Source: Gymnodinialimonas phycosphaerae
Lineage (GTDB): Bacteria > Pseudomonadota > Alphaproteobacteria > Rhodobacterales > Rhodobacteraceae
Length of the DNA stretch: 64,000 nucleotides
Direction of reading: 5' to 3'
Assembly (NCBI RefSeq): GCF_019195455.1
Contig: NZ_JAIMBW010000001.1
Coordinates: 62,001 to 126,000, forward strand
Part shown: piece by piece, positions 26,561 to 36,824 of the stretch
Numbering within the stretch: position 1 is the stretch's first letter
Layout of the letters: each line of letters opens with the position of its first letter
Notes under the pieces: model-generated
Told to the model about the DNA's origin: nothing
Database searches by the model: none
Seen by the model: the letters and a program-made list of their open reading frames with translations, nothing else
Program-made: the position numbers and the translations under genes

Positions 26561-27793
26561 TCAATTCACGACGCGTTCTGCGACGTTCATGCCTTCCGAC
26601 AGGCCGGATGAGGGGTAGAGGATCACGCGGTCGTTCTCGGACAGGCCGCCGGTGACTTGCGCTTGGATGCCGTTGTTGGGGCCGATCTCGATGGGGCGGA
26701 GTTGGGCCGTGCCGTCGACGACGAGGAAAACGGCCCAGGTCTCGCCGCTTCGGAACAGGGCGCTGGCGGGCACGATCAGGGTCTCGTCCTCTTGCCAGAC
26801 GACGATGCGGGTTTCCACGCGGAACCCGTGACCCAGGCCGGCATAGTCCTCGGGCGGACTGCTGAAGGTGATAACGGCATTCACGCGTTGTTCTTCGACA
26901 CCCAGGGCCGAGAACTGGGTCACGCCGAATGGATCGACGCGGGTCACTTCCCCGGCCAATTGTGTTGGCCCGCCCCAATCCGCGATGATGACGGGGTCGC
27001 CAACTTCGACCTGCACCGCGTCTGTGGACAGAAGTTCGACCACGACCTCCAGATCGCTTTCTATGTTGCCGATCTCCAGGATCGGTGCCCCGGCGGGCAG
27101 GGAGGTTTCGCTTTCCTGGATGACACGCAGAATGCGGCCATCGGTGGGCGCATAAAGCGGAATATCGTCGTCCGACGTGCCGATGGCGGCAGCAAGTCGG
27201 GGGTCGTCGAACCCGATGAGTTGGGCCTGGGCATTGGCGATCTCGGCCTCTCGCATGGCAATCGCCGCCTCGGAGGTGTCCACGTTGGCCTGCGCCACAC
27301 GGGCAGACTGCCGGGCGCTATCAAGGGCGGCTTGGCTGACGATGCCCCGATCCAACAATTGTTGGGCTCTCGACAGTTCCGTATCGGCGAGGTCACGGTT
27401 GGCGAGTGCCGCATTCAGATCGGCGCGGGCCACGCGAAGCGCCGCCTCTGCGGCGGTCACGACGGCCTGGGCCTGTTCGCGGGTGCGCACATCCAGCGCG
27501 GCGGGGTTGGTCGGGCGCATGTGGGCCACAATGGTTTCGCCGCGCACGACCGGGTCGCCCGGCTGGACGCGGACCCGTTGCAATTGCCCGGCGACGGGGG
27601 TGGAGACGATGTAGGCATCGCGCACCCGGGTGCGGCCTTCTTCGTCAATGGTCAGCTGCATCGTGCCGCGTGTCACCACGCCCATGTCCACCATCGTGGG
27701 CTGCGGCCAGAAGGCAGCCGTCAGGGCGCCCGCAACGAGCAGTACCGTGACGGCGGTCAGGATCAGACGGGATCGTTTCTTCGCTTTCGCCAT
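26561..27793 (-). CDS. HlyD/MacA-type periplasmic adaptor of ABC efflux system
   Basis: A 410-residue membrane fusion protein: a single N-terminal membrane anchor (~residues 10-30), a lipoyl/barrel half at VSTPVAGQLQRVRVQPGDPVVRG, a long alpha-hairpin around 80-190 rich in Ala, Arg and Glu, and the second lipoyl half near LYAPTDGRI. It starts 5 bp after the FtsX-type permease gene and completes a MacAB-like tripartite system; an outer-membrane TolC partner is not in the window. The substrate is unknown. Confidence 0.88.
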   Translation of the reverse strand: MAKAKKRSRLILTAVTVLLVAGALTAAFWPQPTMVDMGVVTRGTMQLTIDEEGRTRVRDAYIVSTPVAGQLQRVRVQPGDPVVRGETIVAHMRPTNPAALDVRTREQAQAVVTAAEAALRVARADLNAALANRDLADTELSRAQQLLDRGIVSQAALDSARQSARVAQANVDTSEAAIAMREAEIANAQAQLIGFDDPRLAAAIGTSDDDIPLYAPTDGRILRVIQESETSLPAGAPILEIGNIESDLEVVVELLSTDAVQVEVGDPVIIADWGGPTQLAGEVTRVDPFGVTQFSALGVEEQRVNAVITFSSPPEDYAGLGHGFRVETRIVVWQEDETLIVPASALFRSGETWAVFLVVDGTAQLRPIEIGPNNGIQAQVTGGLSENDRVILYPSSGLSEGMNVAERVVN

Positions 27794-27798
27794 AACGG

Positions 27799-30162
27799 CT
27801 ACTCCCTTATTTTCAGGGCCGAGACGAGGTCTGCCTGGTCGATATCTCGTTTCACCAGCCAGCCCGAGGCGATGGCCGCCCCCAGCACGACCATCGCCGC
27901 AAAGCCATAGCTTGCGGGGTCAAAAATGGCAGGGATCTGGTAGAGGTCGCTAGAGAAGCCCGCCGCGATGCCGAAGGACAGGTAATAGCCCAGGATGCTT
28001 CCGATCGGCAGGGCGATGAGCGTGACAATGGCCAATTCACCCAAGAGAACGAAGGCCACCTCCCCCCGGGTGAAGCCGATCACCCGCAGGCTGGCGAGAT
28101 CGCGGGCCCGTTCAGCATAGGCGATGCGGGCGGCGTTGTAGACGATGCCGAATGTGATGACGAAGGCGATGGCCCCCATCACGTAGCGGATCGCGCCCGC
28201 GCCGGTGTTCATCAGGGTCTGGAAGGCGATTTCCGCCTGGGATTTCAGGCTGACCCCTGCGACGGTCGGCATGTCTTGCAGGGCGCGGTAGATCTCGGTG
28301 GCATGGGCCTCGTCAATCGACAGATACGCCCCCGAGACACGATTGGGTTCACGCAAGGCGCGGTTGAGTGCCTCCAGATCCATGTAGGACGGCGCGCCCA
28401 GAAGGCTTTCGGCGACGGCCGTGACAGGAATTTGCAACACGGGTTGGCGGCCTTCGCGGACTTCCACGGTCAGGATGTCACCGGGCGCGATGTCCAGATT
28501 TTCGGCCAGGGCGGTGGATAGGACGATGCCGCCGTTCTCTAACGGGATATCGGCAAGGTCACTGTCCAGCGCGCGGCTGAGGCGGGCATCGGGGGTTAAC
28601 CCGCTGACTACACCGCGATGGGTGGCCAACCCGTGGCGCAGCACAGCGGGCACGTGGCGCACCGGCTCCACCAGGGTGACGCCGTCCATCCGGGCCAGCT
28701 CGAAGATCGTGGCCTCGGAGGCGGCATGTGTGAAGCTGACGGTCACATCACTGCGGTCGATCACGTTGAATGTCAGGTCGATTGTGCGGTCAAAGCCCGC
28801 GTAGATGGTGATCATCGACACGCTCAGTGCCATACCGCAGGCGATGCCGATCATCGCGCCGGCCATTCGGCCTGGTTGCCGGGTGATCCGGCGCAAGACC
28901 ATACGGGAGGGTTGATCGAGGAACCGGTTCAGTGCCGTCCCGATGGCCCCCGTGCGGCTGTAATCGGCAGGCGCGGGGGCACGCATGGCGGCAGCGGGGG
29001 TGAGCGCAAAGATTCTGCGCAGGACCAGAAGCCCCCCCGCCGAGGCCGACAGGATGCTGACGCCCACGCCCGTAACGAACGAGGCCGGGTCCAGCTGGAA
29101 CACCAGGAACGGGAACTTGAAATAGGCCACATAGACCTGAATCAGCGCCCGCCCGCCCGCGATGCCCATCAGGCACCCGGCCAGCGCGCCGCCGATGGCA
29201 ATGGCGAGGACTAGCTTGAAGTAATGGGCGCCGACCTCGGTGTTGGTATAGCCGAAGGCCTTCATCAGCCCGATTTCCTCGCGCTCGGACTGCACCATGC
29301 GGTTGATCACAATGTAGAGAAGGAAGGCCGCCACGGCCAGAAAGATGGGCGGCACGCCGACCGCCGCTGCCTCCAGCCCGCCGATTTCCTCGCTGACGAA
29401 TGTGTTGGAGGCCTGATCGGCCAGCGGATAGGCTCCGGTGCCGCCATAGGGGTCCAGGATGCGGTCCACGGCGTCCAGCACGGCGGGTTCATTCGCACCG
29501 CGCGACAGTGACAGAAGCGCCTCGTTGAAGGCGCCGTCCATGTCATAGGCGGCGGCAAGCGCGGATCGGCTCATCCAGATCACGCCGAAGCGGGCATCGT
29601 CGGGGATCAACTCCCCCGGCGCGGTGGTGTAGAGGAACTCCGGCGCTTGCGCGAGGCCCACGATCTGGAAGTTGCGCCGCGCGCCGTTCATCGTAGCGTT
29701 GATGCGGTCCCCGGGTTCGAGGTTATGGGCGTTGGCAAAGGCCTCCAGCAACAGGATTTCGTCGGAATGATCACTGTCGATCATCCGCCCGTCAGTCAGG
29801 AACACATCGTTGAGGCGGGGCGCGCGCAGATCGGGCAGGGATACGGCCTGCGCTTGCACCGGCAGGTCGAAATCCGCCACGTCGATCAATGCCGCGCCCA
29901 CCACGCGCGGCTCCACCGCGCTGACGCCGTCAATCGCAGCGAGCCGGGCGGCCAGGCGATCGGGTGCGCGGGTGACCGGGGCGAAGACCTGCGCCAGGCG
30001 GTAGCGTTCATAATAGGCGGCACGCGTCTCGTTCAGCGACGTCACCAGCCCTTGCATCATCACCAACATGCCGACGCCCACGGCAATCACCACCCCGATG
30101 GCAATGGCCTGCCCCTTCATGCGCCACAGATCGCGCAGAAGCTTATGGTCCAGCGGACTCAC
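27799..30162 (-). CDS. FtsX-family ABC permease (MacB/LolC-like)
   Basis: A 787-residue permease with two repeated FtsX domains. There is a membrane segment near residue 20, a large periplasmic domain, three segments around 275-375, a second half beginning near 430 with another periplasmic region, and three final segments near 660-780. This duplicated arrangement is typical of mechanotransmission-type permeases. The GTG start at 30162 overlaps the ATPase stop by 4 bp. It should pair with the upstream ATPase and downstream adaptor to export a drug, lipid or lipoprotein. Confidence 0.88.
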   Translation of the reverse strand: MSPLDHKLLRDLWRMKGQAIAIGVVIAVGVGMLVMMQGLVTSLNETRAAYYERYRLAQVFAPVTRAPDRLAARLAAIDGVSAVEPRVVGAALIDVADFDLPVQAQAVSLPDLRAPRLNDVFLTDGRMIDSDHSDEILLLEAFANAHNLEPGDRINATMNGARRNFQIVGLAQAPEFLYTTAPGELIPDDARFGVIWMSRSALAAAYDMDGAFNEALLSLSRGANEPAVLDAVDRILDPYGGTGAYPLADQASNTFVSEEIGGLEAAAVGVPPIFLAVAAFLLYIVINRMVQSEREEIGLMKAFGYTNTEVGAHYFKLVLAIAIGGALAGCLMGIAGGRALIQVYVAYFKFPFLVFQLDPASFVTGVGVSILSASAGGLLVLRRIFALTPAAAMRAPAPADYSRTGAIGTALNRFLDQPSRMVLRRITRQPGRMAGAMIGIACGMALSVSMITIYAGFDRTIDLTFNVIDRSDVTVSFTHAASEATIFELARMDGVTLVEPVRHVPAVLRHGLATHRGVVSGLTPDARLSRALDSDLADIPLENGGIVLSTALAENLDIAPGDILTVEVREGRQPVLQIPVTAVAESLLGAPSYMDLEALNRALREPNRVSGAYLSIDEAHATEIYRALQDMPTVAGVSLKSQAEIAFQTLMNTGAGAIRYVMGAIAFVITFGIVYNAARIAYAERARDLASLRVIGFTRGEVAFVLLGELAIVTLIALPIGSILGYYLSFGIAAGFSSDLYQIPAIFDPASYGFAAMVVLGAAIASGWLVKRDIDQADLVSALKIRE

Positions 30163-30866
30163 CAGGTGATCTCTTCGGGGGTCAGCTTCTTGTCGTTTAC
30201 CACGATTTCCCGAATGGCGCCGTCGGCGAAGTGGATCACCCGGTCGGCCATGGCGGCTTGGCTTGCTGCATGGGTCACGATCAGCACCGTCGCCCCCAGT
30301 TTCTCATTCACGTCCTTGAGCACATTCAACACGGCGCGCCCGGTGGTGCTATCCAAGGCGCCCGTCGGCTCGTCACAAAACAGCACCGTGGGGTTCTTCG
30401 CGACAGCCCGGGCAATCGCCACGCGCTGCTGCTCGCCGCCCGACATCTGCGCCGGGAAGTGATCGACCCGCTCGCGCAGGCCGACCATGGCCAGCGCCGC
30501 GTCCGGGTCCATTGGATCGCGGGCGATCTCGGTCACCAATTCTACATTCTCGCGGGCGGTGAGGCTTGGCATCAGGTTGTAGAACTGGAACACGAAGCCC
30601 ACGTGGTTGCGCCGATATTGCGTCAACTGCTTGTCCGTCATCTCGCTCAGGTTCTGATCCTGGAAGAACGCATCGCCCTCCGTCGCGCGGTCCAGCCCGC
30701 CGATTATGTTGAGCAATGTCGATTTGCCGCTGCCAGACGGCCCGAGAAGCACCACGATTTCCCCCTTTGGAATGTCCAGATCCACGCCACGCAACGCATG
30801 AACGGCGGACCGCCCTTCACCGTAAACCTTGGTGATGCCCTTGGTTGAAAAGGTGTTCATTGTCAT
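30159..30866 (-). CDS. MacB/LolD-type ABC ATPase
   Basis: A 235-residue ATPase with Walker [10 protein letters not shown] near residue 45, Q-loop VFQFYNLMP, signature [14 protein letters not shown] and Walker [14 protein letters not shown], the set typical of the MacB/LolD/FtsE group. The ATG at 30866 (alternative at 30860) is chosen; no strong ribosome site separates the two. It is the first gene of the efflux operon and its upstream region carries the palindrome shared with the divergent MarR-type gene. Confidence 0.88.
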   Translation of the reverse strand: MTMNTFSTKGITKVYGEGRSAVHALRGVDLDIPKGEIVVLLGPSGSGKSTLLNIIGGLDRATEGDAFFQDQNLSEMTDKQLTQYRRNHVGFVFQFYNLMPSLTARENVELVTEIARDPMDPDAALAMVGLRERVDHFPAQMSGGEQQRVAIARAVAKNPTVLFCDEPTGALDSTTGRAVLNVLKDVNEKLGATVLIVTHAASQAAMADRVIHFADGAIREIVVNDKKLTPEEITW

Positions 30867-30881
30867 GTAGCACTCGCAATC

Positions 30882-30909
30882 AGTGCGTTCAATTTTGACT
30901 GAACGCACT
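30882..30909. promoter_or_regulatory. Perfect inverted repeat, likely operator of the MarR/GbsR-type regulator
   Basis: Two perfect 10 bp arms, AGTGCGTTCA and TGAACGCACT, are separated by 8 bp (centre-to-centre 18 bp). The element lies between the efflux ATPase start and the divergent regulator start, 16 bp upstream of the ATPase ATG. Position and symmetry are typical of an autoregulatory operator. No other copy was noticed in the window. Confidence 0.75.
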
Positions 30910-30968
30910 AGACAGATACGGCGATGCGGGCTAGTTTGTCAACATTCCCGCGGACGTGGAGGCCAGAC

Positions 30969-31439
30969 GTGAGTAAAGTGGAAAACGCGAAAGCCGCAGA
31001 GTCGGCCCGCGCGGATTTCATCGAGAAGATCGGCGTGATTGCGCAAACCGAAGGGTTGCCGCGGATCGCGGGCCGCGTTCTGGCGATGCTGCTCTATGAC
31101 GGTGAACGTGTGTCCTTCGGGCAACTGGCAGATGCCTTGCAAGTGAGCCGGGGCAGCGTCAGTTCCAGCGTACGGATGCTTGAGAGCCAGCAACTGATCA
31201 AGCGCGTCGCCAAGCCGGGCGACCGGCAGGATTACTTCCAGATGGTCGACCACGCCTTCGCCAACATGGTCGAGGCGTCCGTCGCACGGGCAAGACGGGC
31301 CGCAGAGGACATCGAAGAGTCATTGCAAGCCATTCCTGCGTCCGAAGCAGGTCCACGCGCGCGCGTCGCCGGATATGCCGCATTTTACCGGGCCATGGGT
31401 GAGGGGCTGGACACAACGGCCAAGAAGCTGCGCCGGTGA
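30969..31439 (+). CDS. GbsR/MarR-family transcriptional regulator
   Basis: A 156-residue winged-helix protein. The recognition part [20 protein letters not shown] and the wing ([20 protein letters not shown]) are in residues ~50-95, followed by a C-terminal helical dimerisation region. I start at GTG 30969 because GGAGG lies 6 bp upstream, whereas the earlier ATG at 30924 lacks a ribosome site. It is divergent from the efflux operon and separated from it by a perfect palindrome, so it most likely represses both. Confidence 0.85.
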   Translation: MSKVENAKAAESARADFIEKIGVIAQTEGLPRIAGRVLAMLLYDGERVSFGQLADALQVSRGSVSSSVRMLESQQLIKRVAKPGDRQDYFQMVDHAFANMVEASVARARRAAEDIEESLQAIPASEAGPRARVAGYAAFYRAMGEGLDTTAKKLRR

Positions 31440-32089
31440 AAAAGCGGCACCAGCAGTCACAATGTCTGCCGAAGCGGCATACCAAATAAGACCTTCAGCG
31501 TCTGACAAGTCTGAGTGGCGGCGTCCCTGAATTGTTGTTGCCGACCGCGCTTGCAGCTCGGCGGCGGCGTCCAACCCATCTCAGGATCAAACCAGTTCGA
31601 CAGCGATCCGCGCCGCTTCAAGCTGTCATTGTAAGATGACCAATTTGCGGTCTTGTACTTCGTCGGGGCCCAACTGCTCATACCCTCCAGCTACCATGCT
31701 GGATTCATACAGTGAGTCGCATCAGTCGAGTCATCAAAAAGCCATTGGGGAGTTCAGTTCACTGGGTACGATTGAGCACGTGACCACGCTGGGAGTGACC
31801 CAGACCAGTGAAATGATGATGTGGTGCGTGTTCAACGCGGGCAAGCCGTGAGGGAAATCACCTCCAATTCATGCGCCTTCTCCCATGACCAAACCGCGGG
31901 CACGGCGTCGTTCGATTTCACGCTCGTGTTCTGCGGGGAACTCGTCGACGTTGTCGCGGTGCTCAATGTGTTGAGCATGGAAGTGGCAGACACCTACAGC
32001 GGCATCGCGTTCACGAACCTCGTCAGTCAACTCCCTTCCGGCTGGCGCTTCGAGAGTGGGCAGGCCTACCTACTGTCCGACCCTCCGGC
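31440..32089. other. Low-function region with transposase remnant and broken ORF
   Basis: This 650 bp stretch lies between the MarR-type regulator and ornithine cyclodeaminase. It contains an IS5-family transposase fragment on the minus strand (31457-31681) and two overlapping plus-strand frames from about 31696 to 32093 described separately. No intact gene, RNA gene or terminal inverted repeats are evident to me. Confidence 0.6.
31457..31681 (-). pseudogene. IS5-family transposase N-terminal fragment
   Basis: A 74-residue fragment with the N-terminal block of IS5-type DDE transposases: KYKTANWSSYNDSLKRRGS, WFDPEMGW and QTCQTLKVLFGMPLRQT. The frame stops directly after LRQTL, where full-length members continue for more than 200 residues with the DDE catalytic core. 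No continuation is seen downstream. It is therefore a truncated relic of an insertion sequence. The assignment is from memory of the family pattern. Confidence 0.75.
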
Positions 32090-32093
32090 CTAG
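31696..32093 (+). pseudogene. Possible frameshifted hypothetical gene
   Basis: Two plus-strand frames meet between 31821 and 31851. The first ends with EMMMWCVFNAGKP and a TGA; the second continues in the -1 frame to 32093, ending GQAYLLSDPPA. Both show third-position GC bias like real genes here, so a frame-broken gene is more likely than chance. I do not recognise the protein. The last 4 bp overlap the end of the convergent ornithine cyclodeaminase gene. It could also be a short intact gene starting near 31821. Confidence 0.35.
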
Positions 32094-33139
32094 GCCGTGG
32101 ATCGTTGTAGCATCCCGAACAGGTCCCGCGGGTCGTCGGGATCGGCCAGCATATCCAGCATCGTGAAGAACTCGGTGCCCTTGATCGCACCCTCCACGTA
32201 GCGCAGAGCCGAGAAATCCTCGATCGCGAAGCCGACGCTGTCGAACAGGGTGATCTGGGTCGGCGACGTGCGGCCCGTCGCATGGCCCGCGATCACCTGC
32301 CACAACTCGGTGATAGGGTGGGTGCGATCAAGCTGCTGGATCTCGCCCTCAACCCAAGTCTGCTCGGGGTACTCCACGAAAATCGATGACCGCATCAGGA
32401 TGTCACGGTGCAGTTCCGTCTTGCCGGGGCAATCGCCGCCGATGGCATTGATGTGGACGCCGGGGCCGATCATGTTGTCGGTCAGGATGGTCGCGTTCTG
32501 TTTGTCGGCAGTGCAGGTGGTGATCATCTGCGCCCCCTCGATGCAGTCCTCGGCGCTGGTGCAGGGGATGACGTCCAGCCCATGCCCCACAAGGTTGCGG
32601 GCAGCCTTGGCGGTGGCGGCAGGGTCTGTGTCGTAAAGGCGCACCGTGTCGATACCGCAAATCGCCTTGAAGGCAAGGCACTGGAACTCGGACTGGGCGC
32701 CGTTGCCGATCATCGCCATGGTGCTGGCATCTTTGGGCGCGAGGTGACGCGCGGCCATGGCCGAGGTCGCCGCCGTGCGAAGGGCGGTCAGCAGCGTCAT
32801 TTCAGACAGCAGCTTCGGATAGCCCGTGTTCACATCCGCCAGAAGCCCGAAGGCTGTAACCGTCTGCAAGCCCTCGCGCGTGTTCTTGGGGTGACCGTTG
32901 ACGTATTTGAAGCCATACATCTCGCCGTCCGAGGTTGGCATCAACTCGATCACGCCCACCTCGGAATGGCTGGCCACGCGGGGGGTCTTGTCAAACATCT
33001 CCCAGCGCTTGAAGTCGGCCTCGATCTCATCGGCCAGCGCGCGCAAGACTGTCTCGATCCCGAGGTGATGGACAAGGTTCATCATGTGCTGGACCGAGAC
33101 GAAAGGGACATAGGCAAGTTCAGAGGGCAGGGGGGGCAT
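32090..33139 (-). CDS. Ornithine cyclodeaminase family protein
   Basis: A 349-residue OCD/mu-crystallin family enzyme expected to convert L-ornithine to L-proline with ammonia release. The N-terminal substrate region includes FKYVNGHPKNT with the conserved Lys. The NAD-binding block is MAMIGNGAQSEFQ near residue 135 and the catalytic Asp is expected in AIGGDCPGKTEL near 225. The ATG at 33139 is supported by GGAGG 8 bp upstream. The neighbouring arginase supplies ornithine, which strengthens the functional call. Confidence 0.9.
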   Translation of the reverse strand: MPPLPSELAYVPFVSVQHMMNLVHHLGIETVLRALADEIEADFKRWEMFDKTPRVASHSEVGVIELMPTSDGEMYGFKYVNGHPKNTREGLQTVTAFGLLADVNTGYPKLLSEMTLLTALRTAATSAMAARHLAPKDASTMAMIGNGAQSEFQCLAFKAICGIDTVRLYDTDPAATAKAARNLVGHGLDVIPCTSAEDCIEGAQMITTCTADKQNATILTDNMIGPGVHINAIGGDCPGKTELHRDILMRSSIFVEYPEQTWVEGEIQQLDRTHPITELWQVIAGHATGRTSPTQITLFDSVGFAIEDFSALRYVEGAIKGTEFFTMLDMLADPDDPRDLFGMLQRSTA

Positions 33140-33206
33140 GAGGGAATCCTCCAAGCGCAATCCAAAAAGTGGGAACCGGTATCTGGATCAAATTGCGCGT
33201 TAAAAA

Positions 33207-34136
33207 TCAGTAACTGGATGTGAAACGGTCGAGCACTCGGCGCCCGAAAAGGCTGGCGGTCAGATCCACCATCAGGCGTGCGGTGCGGCCGCGATCATCA
33301 AGAAACGGGTTCAGTTCCACCAGATCCAGCGACGTCAGAAGGCTGCTGTCGTGCAACATCTCCATGATCAGATGCGCCTCGCGGAAGGTGGCCCCGCCGG
33401 GAACGGTCGTGCCGACGGCGGGGGCGATGTCGGGCTCGATGAAATCGACATCCAGGCTGACGTGCAGCAAGCCGTTTGTCCGCGCGACCGCGTCGAGGAA
33501 GGGCGAGAGCAGGGCCGCCACGCCGCGTTCATCGATTGCGCGCATGTCGTGGGCGCGCGCGCCCGAGGCTTGCAGCAGCGCCCTTTCTCCGCCGTCCACC
33601 GACCGCAGGCCCAGAAGGCACAGCTTCTTGGGGTCGAGCGTCGCTGGCAGCGGCTTGCCAAGAAGGTCCGGAAAACCGGGGAGACCGCAGGCAAAGGCCA
33701 GCGGCATGCCGTGCATGTTGCCGCTGGGGGAGGTCTGGGGCGTATTGAAATCGGAATGCGCATCCAGCCACAGCACGTATTGCGGACGGCCGAGGTCGGC
33801 GGCGGCGGCGACGTGGCCCGTGACTGTTCCCAAGCTTAGCGCATGATCGCCGCCCATGTAGATCGGGATGCTGTCCTTTTGGGCCAAGGTATGAGCGTGG
33901 GCGTGAAGCGCGCGGGTCCAGCCCGCGACGTCGGGCAGGTACTTCAGATGGGTGTGCCCGGTCGCAATGTCCGTGACGGGGGACGGGGTGACATCGCCCA
34001 GATCGTCCACGTCGTACTCCAGCGCGCAAAGCTCTTCTCGCAGGCCAGCGGTGCGGTAGGCCGCTGGCCCCATGACACAGCCGCGCCGCCCCGCGCCCTC
34101 TTCCATCGGCACGCCGAGGAGGGTGATCTGTTTCAT
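33207..34136 (-). CDS. rocF: Arginase
   Basis: A 309-residue ureohydrolase. The manganese-binding blocks are complete: GGDHALSLG, WLDAHSDFNTP and SLDVDFIEPDIAP, and the N-terminal TLLGVPMEEGAGR is typical of arginase rather than agmatinase. ATG at 34136 is preceded by AAGGA. It lies 67 bp upstream of ornithine cyclodeaminase, forming a two-step arginine to proline route. The divergent Lrp-type gene is the probable regulator. Confidence 0.92.
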   Translation of the reverse strand: MKQITLLGVPMEEGAGRRGCVMGPAAYRTAGLREELCALEYDVDDLGDVTPSPVTDIATGHTHLKYLPDVAGWTRALHAHAHTLAQKDSIPIYMGGDHALSLGTVTGHVAAAADLGRPQYVLWLDAHSDFNTPQTSPSGNMHGMPLAFACGLPGFPDLLGKPLPATLDPKKLCLLGLRSVDGGERALLQASGARAHDMRAIDERGVAALLSPFLDAVARTNGLLHVSLDVDFIEPDIAPAVGTTVPGGATFREAHLIMEMLHDSSLLTSLDLVELNPFLDDRGRTARLMVDLTASLFGRRVLDRFTSSY

Positions 34137-34263
34137 CTGGCATTCCTTCAACCGCACGTAGCACTCGTTGCGTAACATGCGCCCGCGTCAGGGTGCTTCG
34201 CCACATTGTTTGAAACGGCATGCTTGAATAGACATATTGTGCAGCTATGATATACGTTTTGCC

Positions 34264-34689
34264 ATGCAAGCCTTCGATAAACTCGACCGCGACCTGATCA
34301 CCATCCTGCGCGAGGACGGTCGCGCGCCCGTGGCGAAACTCGCCACGCTTCTGGGCGTCTCGCGCGCCACGGTGCAGAACCGGCTGGACCGGCTATTGGA
34401 TACCGGTGCCGTTCTAGGCTTCACCATCCGTGCGCTGGAGGATGTGGGCAGCGACGGCGTCCGGGCGATCATGATGATCGAGGTCGCAGGCCAATCCACC
34501 GCCAAGACCATCCGCAGCCTGCGCGGCCTGCCGGAGTTGCGGCAACTGCATTCGACGAACGGCAAATGGGATCTGGTTGCCCATATGACGGCGGCATCCC
34601 TGGCCGACTTCGACCGGGTCCTGCGCGAGGTGCGTGAGGTCGAGGGGATCGTGAACAGCGAAACCTCGATCCTGCTCAGTTCCATCTAG
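34264..34689 (+). CDS. Lrp/AsnC-family transcriptional regulator
   Basis: A 141-residue Lrp/AsnC protein: N-terminal helix-turn-helix (LDRDLITILREDGRAPVAKL to VSRATVQNRLDRL) and a C-terminal RAM ligand-binding domain (VRAIMMIEVAG to LLSSI). The ATG at 34264 is taken because the domain begins there. It is divergent from arginase/ornithine cyclodeaminase across a 127 bp AT-richer gap, the usual layout for an arginine- or ornithine-responsive activator. Confidence 0.88.
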   Translation: MQAFDKLDRDLITILREDGRAPVAKLATLLGVSRATVQNRLDRLLDTGAVLGFTIRALEDVGSDGVRAIMMIEVAGQSTAKTIRSLRGLPELRQLHSTNGKWDLVAHMTAASLADFDRVLREVREVEGIVNSETSILLSSI

Positions 34690-34864
34690 GCGCTGCGCCG
34701 CCGACGGACTTGATCCGCACGTCTTCCCGGTTCCATACTTGTCCCGAAGGCTCGCCAGAATGGCGGTGCCGACACTCGATGCACCCCACGGCCTCATTGA
34801 TATCAAACACATATCTGTAGGGCCGATGCGGTCTCGGGCCTGTCAGACAGGGGGATATTCAACC

Positions 34865-36823
34865 ATGCCGATTCTATTTGACCGCCGCGCTTTCCTGGCC
34901 TCGACCGCTGGGCTTGTGGCCCTCCACCCGTTTTCCCTGCGCGCCCAGGCGGGACAGGCACACCTGCGGATCATGGAGACGACGGATATCCACGTCCACG
35001 TCTACCCCTACGACTACTATGGCGACCGCCCCGTCGATACCGTGGGCCTTGCGCGCACGGCGTCCTTGATTGACGGCGTACGGGCGGAATCCACCAACTC
35101 CATCCTTCTGGACAACGGTGATTTCCTGCAAGGCAACCCGATGGGCGACTACATGGCCTACGAGCGGGGCATGTCCGAGGGCGATGTCCACCCGATGATC
35201 GCCGCAATGAATACGCTGGGGTATGAGGCCTCGACCCTTGGCAACCACGAATTCAACTACGGACTGTCGTTCCTGATGAATTCTGTCGCCGGCGCGGCCT
35301 TCCCTGTCGTATGCGCGAACGTTGCCACGGGCATGGGGGCCAGCGCCACGGATGACACGACCCTGGTGCCGCCCTATGTGATGATCGATCGGACGCTGAC
35401 CGATGGCGCGGGCGAAACGCATCCGATCCGCATCGGCGTGATCGGTTTCGTGCCGCCCCAGATCATGACCTGGGACCGCCGCCATCTGGAAGGCAACGTC
35501 GAGGTTCGCGATATCGTGGCGAGCGCGCAGGCTTACGTTCCGCAAATGCGCGAAGACGGCGCCGAGATCATCATCGCGCTGAGCCATTCCGGCATCGGGG
35601 CGGCAGATCATTCCGACATGATGGAGAACGCGTCCATCCCGCTGGCGGGCGTTGATGGGATCGACGTGATCCTGACCGGCCACCATCACCGTGTGTTCCC
35701 TGGCCCGGACTATGCCGACACCCCCGGTGTCGATACCGAGGCGGGGACAATCATGGGCAAACCGGGCGTCATGGCCGGGTTCTGGGGCAGTCACATGGGG
35801 CTGGTCGACCTGATGCTGGAGCGTGATGGCAATACCTGGCGCATCGCGTCGCACACGTCCGAGGCACGACCGATCTCGCGTCGCGAGGAAGACCGTTCCG
35901 TGACGCCACTGGTGGAAAGCGATGCCGAAGTTCTGGCCTCCGTCGAGGCCGAACATGAGGCCACGCTGGCCTATATCCGCGCCGAAGTGGGCCAGACCGA
36001 TGCACCGCTGCACAGCTATTTCGCGCTGGTCGCCGATGATCCCTCGGTCCAGATCGTGTCAAACGCGCAGACCTGGTACATCGCCCAGATGATGGCGGGG
36101 ACGGAACACGAAGGCCTGCCGATCCTGTCTGCGGCCGCCCCCTTCAAGGCAGGCGGGCGCGGGGGGCCGGAGTATTACACCGACGTCGCCGCCGGGCCGA
36201 TTGCGATCAAGAACGTGGCCGATCTGTACCTTTATCCCAACACCGTGCGCGCCGTGCGCATCACCGGGGCGGAGGTGCGCGAATGGCTGGAACGCAGCGC
36301 GGGGATGTTCAACCAGATCACACCGGGCGAGGTCGATCAGGTGCTGCTGAACCCTGATTTCCCCTCCTACAACTTCGATGTGATCGACGGGGTCGCCTAC
36401 CAGATCGATCTGTCGCAACCCTCTCGCTACAACAACGACGGTGAGGTGGTGAACCCGGATGCGCATCGGATCATCAACCTGACCTACGAGGGAGAACCCA
36501 TTGACGAGGCACAGGAATTCATCGTCGCCACAAACAACTACCGCGCGGGCGGCGGCGGCAGTTTCCCCGGCGCTTCGCCCGAGACGACCATCTTCGAAGG
36601 GCCCGATACCAACCGCGACGTGATCGTGCGCTACATCGTCGAACAGGGCACCGTCAGCCCCTCTGCCGACGCTAACTGGACCTTCGCGCCGATGGAGGGC
36701 ACCAGCGTTCTCTTCGACACGGGGCCTGCGGCGGCGCAGTTCATGGACGGGGCCGAGGGCGTTTCGATCGAGGCGGCAGGTGACGGGCCAGACGGTTTCG
36801 CCCGCTACCGCATCGCGCTGTAA
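34865..36823 (+). CDS. cpdB: 2',3'-cyclic-nucleotide 2'-phosphodiesterase/3'-nucleotidase, Tat-exported
   Basis: A 652-residue periplasmic phosphoesterase. The N terminus has a Tat-type signal (FDRRAFLAS, hydrophobic stretch, RAQA cleavage region). The metallophosphatase domain shows TTDIHVHV, LDNGDFLQGNP, LGNHEFNYG, ALSHSG and LTGHHHRVFPG in order. The 5'-nucleotidase C-terminal domain includes AAPFKAGGRGG and NNYRAGGGGSFPG, the base-stacking region. It salvages nucleosides and phosphate from RNA breakdown products. Monocistronic by spacing. The ATG at 34865 was chosen because the signal peptide begins there. Confidence 0.92.
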   Translation: MPILFDRRAFLASTAGLVALHPFSLRAQAGQAHLRIMETTDIHVHVYPYDYYGDRPVDTVGLARTASLIDGVRAESTNSILLDNGDFLQGNPMGDYMAYERGMSEGDVHPMIAAMNTLGYEASTLGNHEFNYGLSFLMNSVAGAAFPVVCANVATGMGASATDDTTLVPPYVMIDRTLTDGAGETHPIRIGVIGFVPPQIMTWDRRHLEGNVEVRDIVASAQAYVPQMREDGAEIIIALSHSGIGAADHSDMMENASIPLAGVDGIDVILTGHHHRVFPGPDYADTPGVDTEAGTIMGKPGVMAGFWGSHMGLVDLMLERDGNTWRIASHTSEARPISRREEDRSVTPLVESDAEVLASVEAEHEATLAYIRAEVGQTDAPLHSYFALVADDPSVQIVSNAQTWYIAQMMAGTEHEGLPILSAAAPFKAGGRGGPEYYTDVAAGPIAIKNVADLYLYPNTVRAVRITGAEVREWLERSAGMFNQITPGEVDQVLLNPDFPSYNFDVIDGVAYQIDLSQPSRYNNDGEVVNPDAHRIINLTYEGEPIDEAQEFIVATNNYRAGGGGSFPGASPETTIFEGPDTNRDVIVRYIVEQGTVSPSADANWTFAPMEGTSVLFDTGPAAAQFMDGAEGVSIEAAGDGPDGFARYRIAL

Positions 36824-36824
36824 A

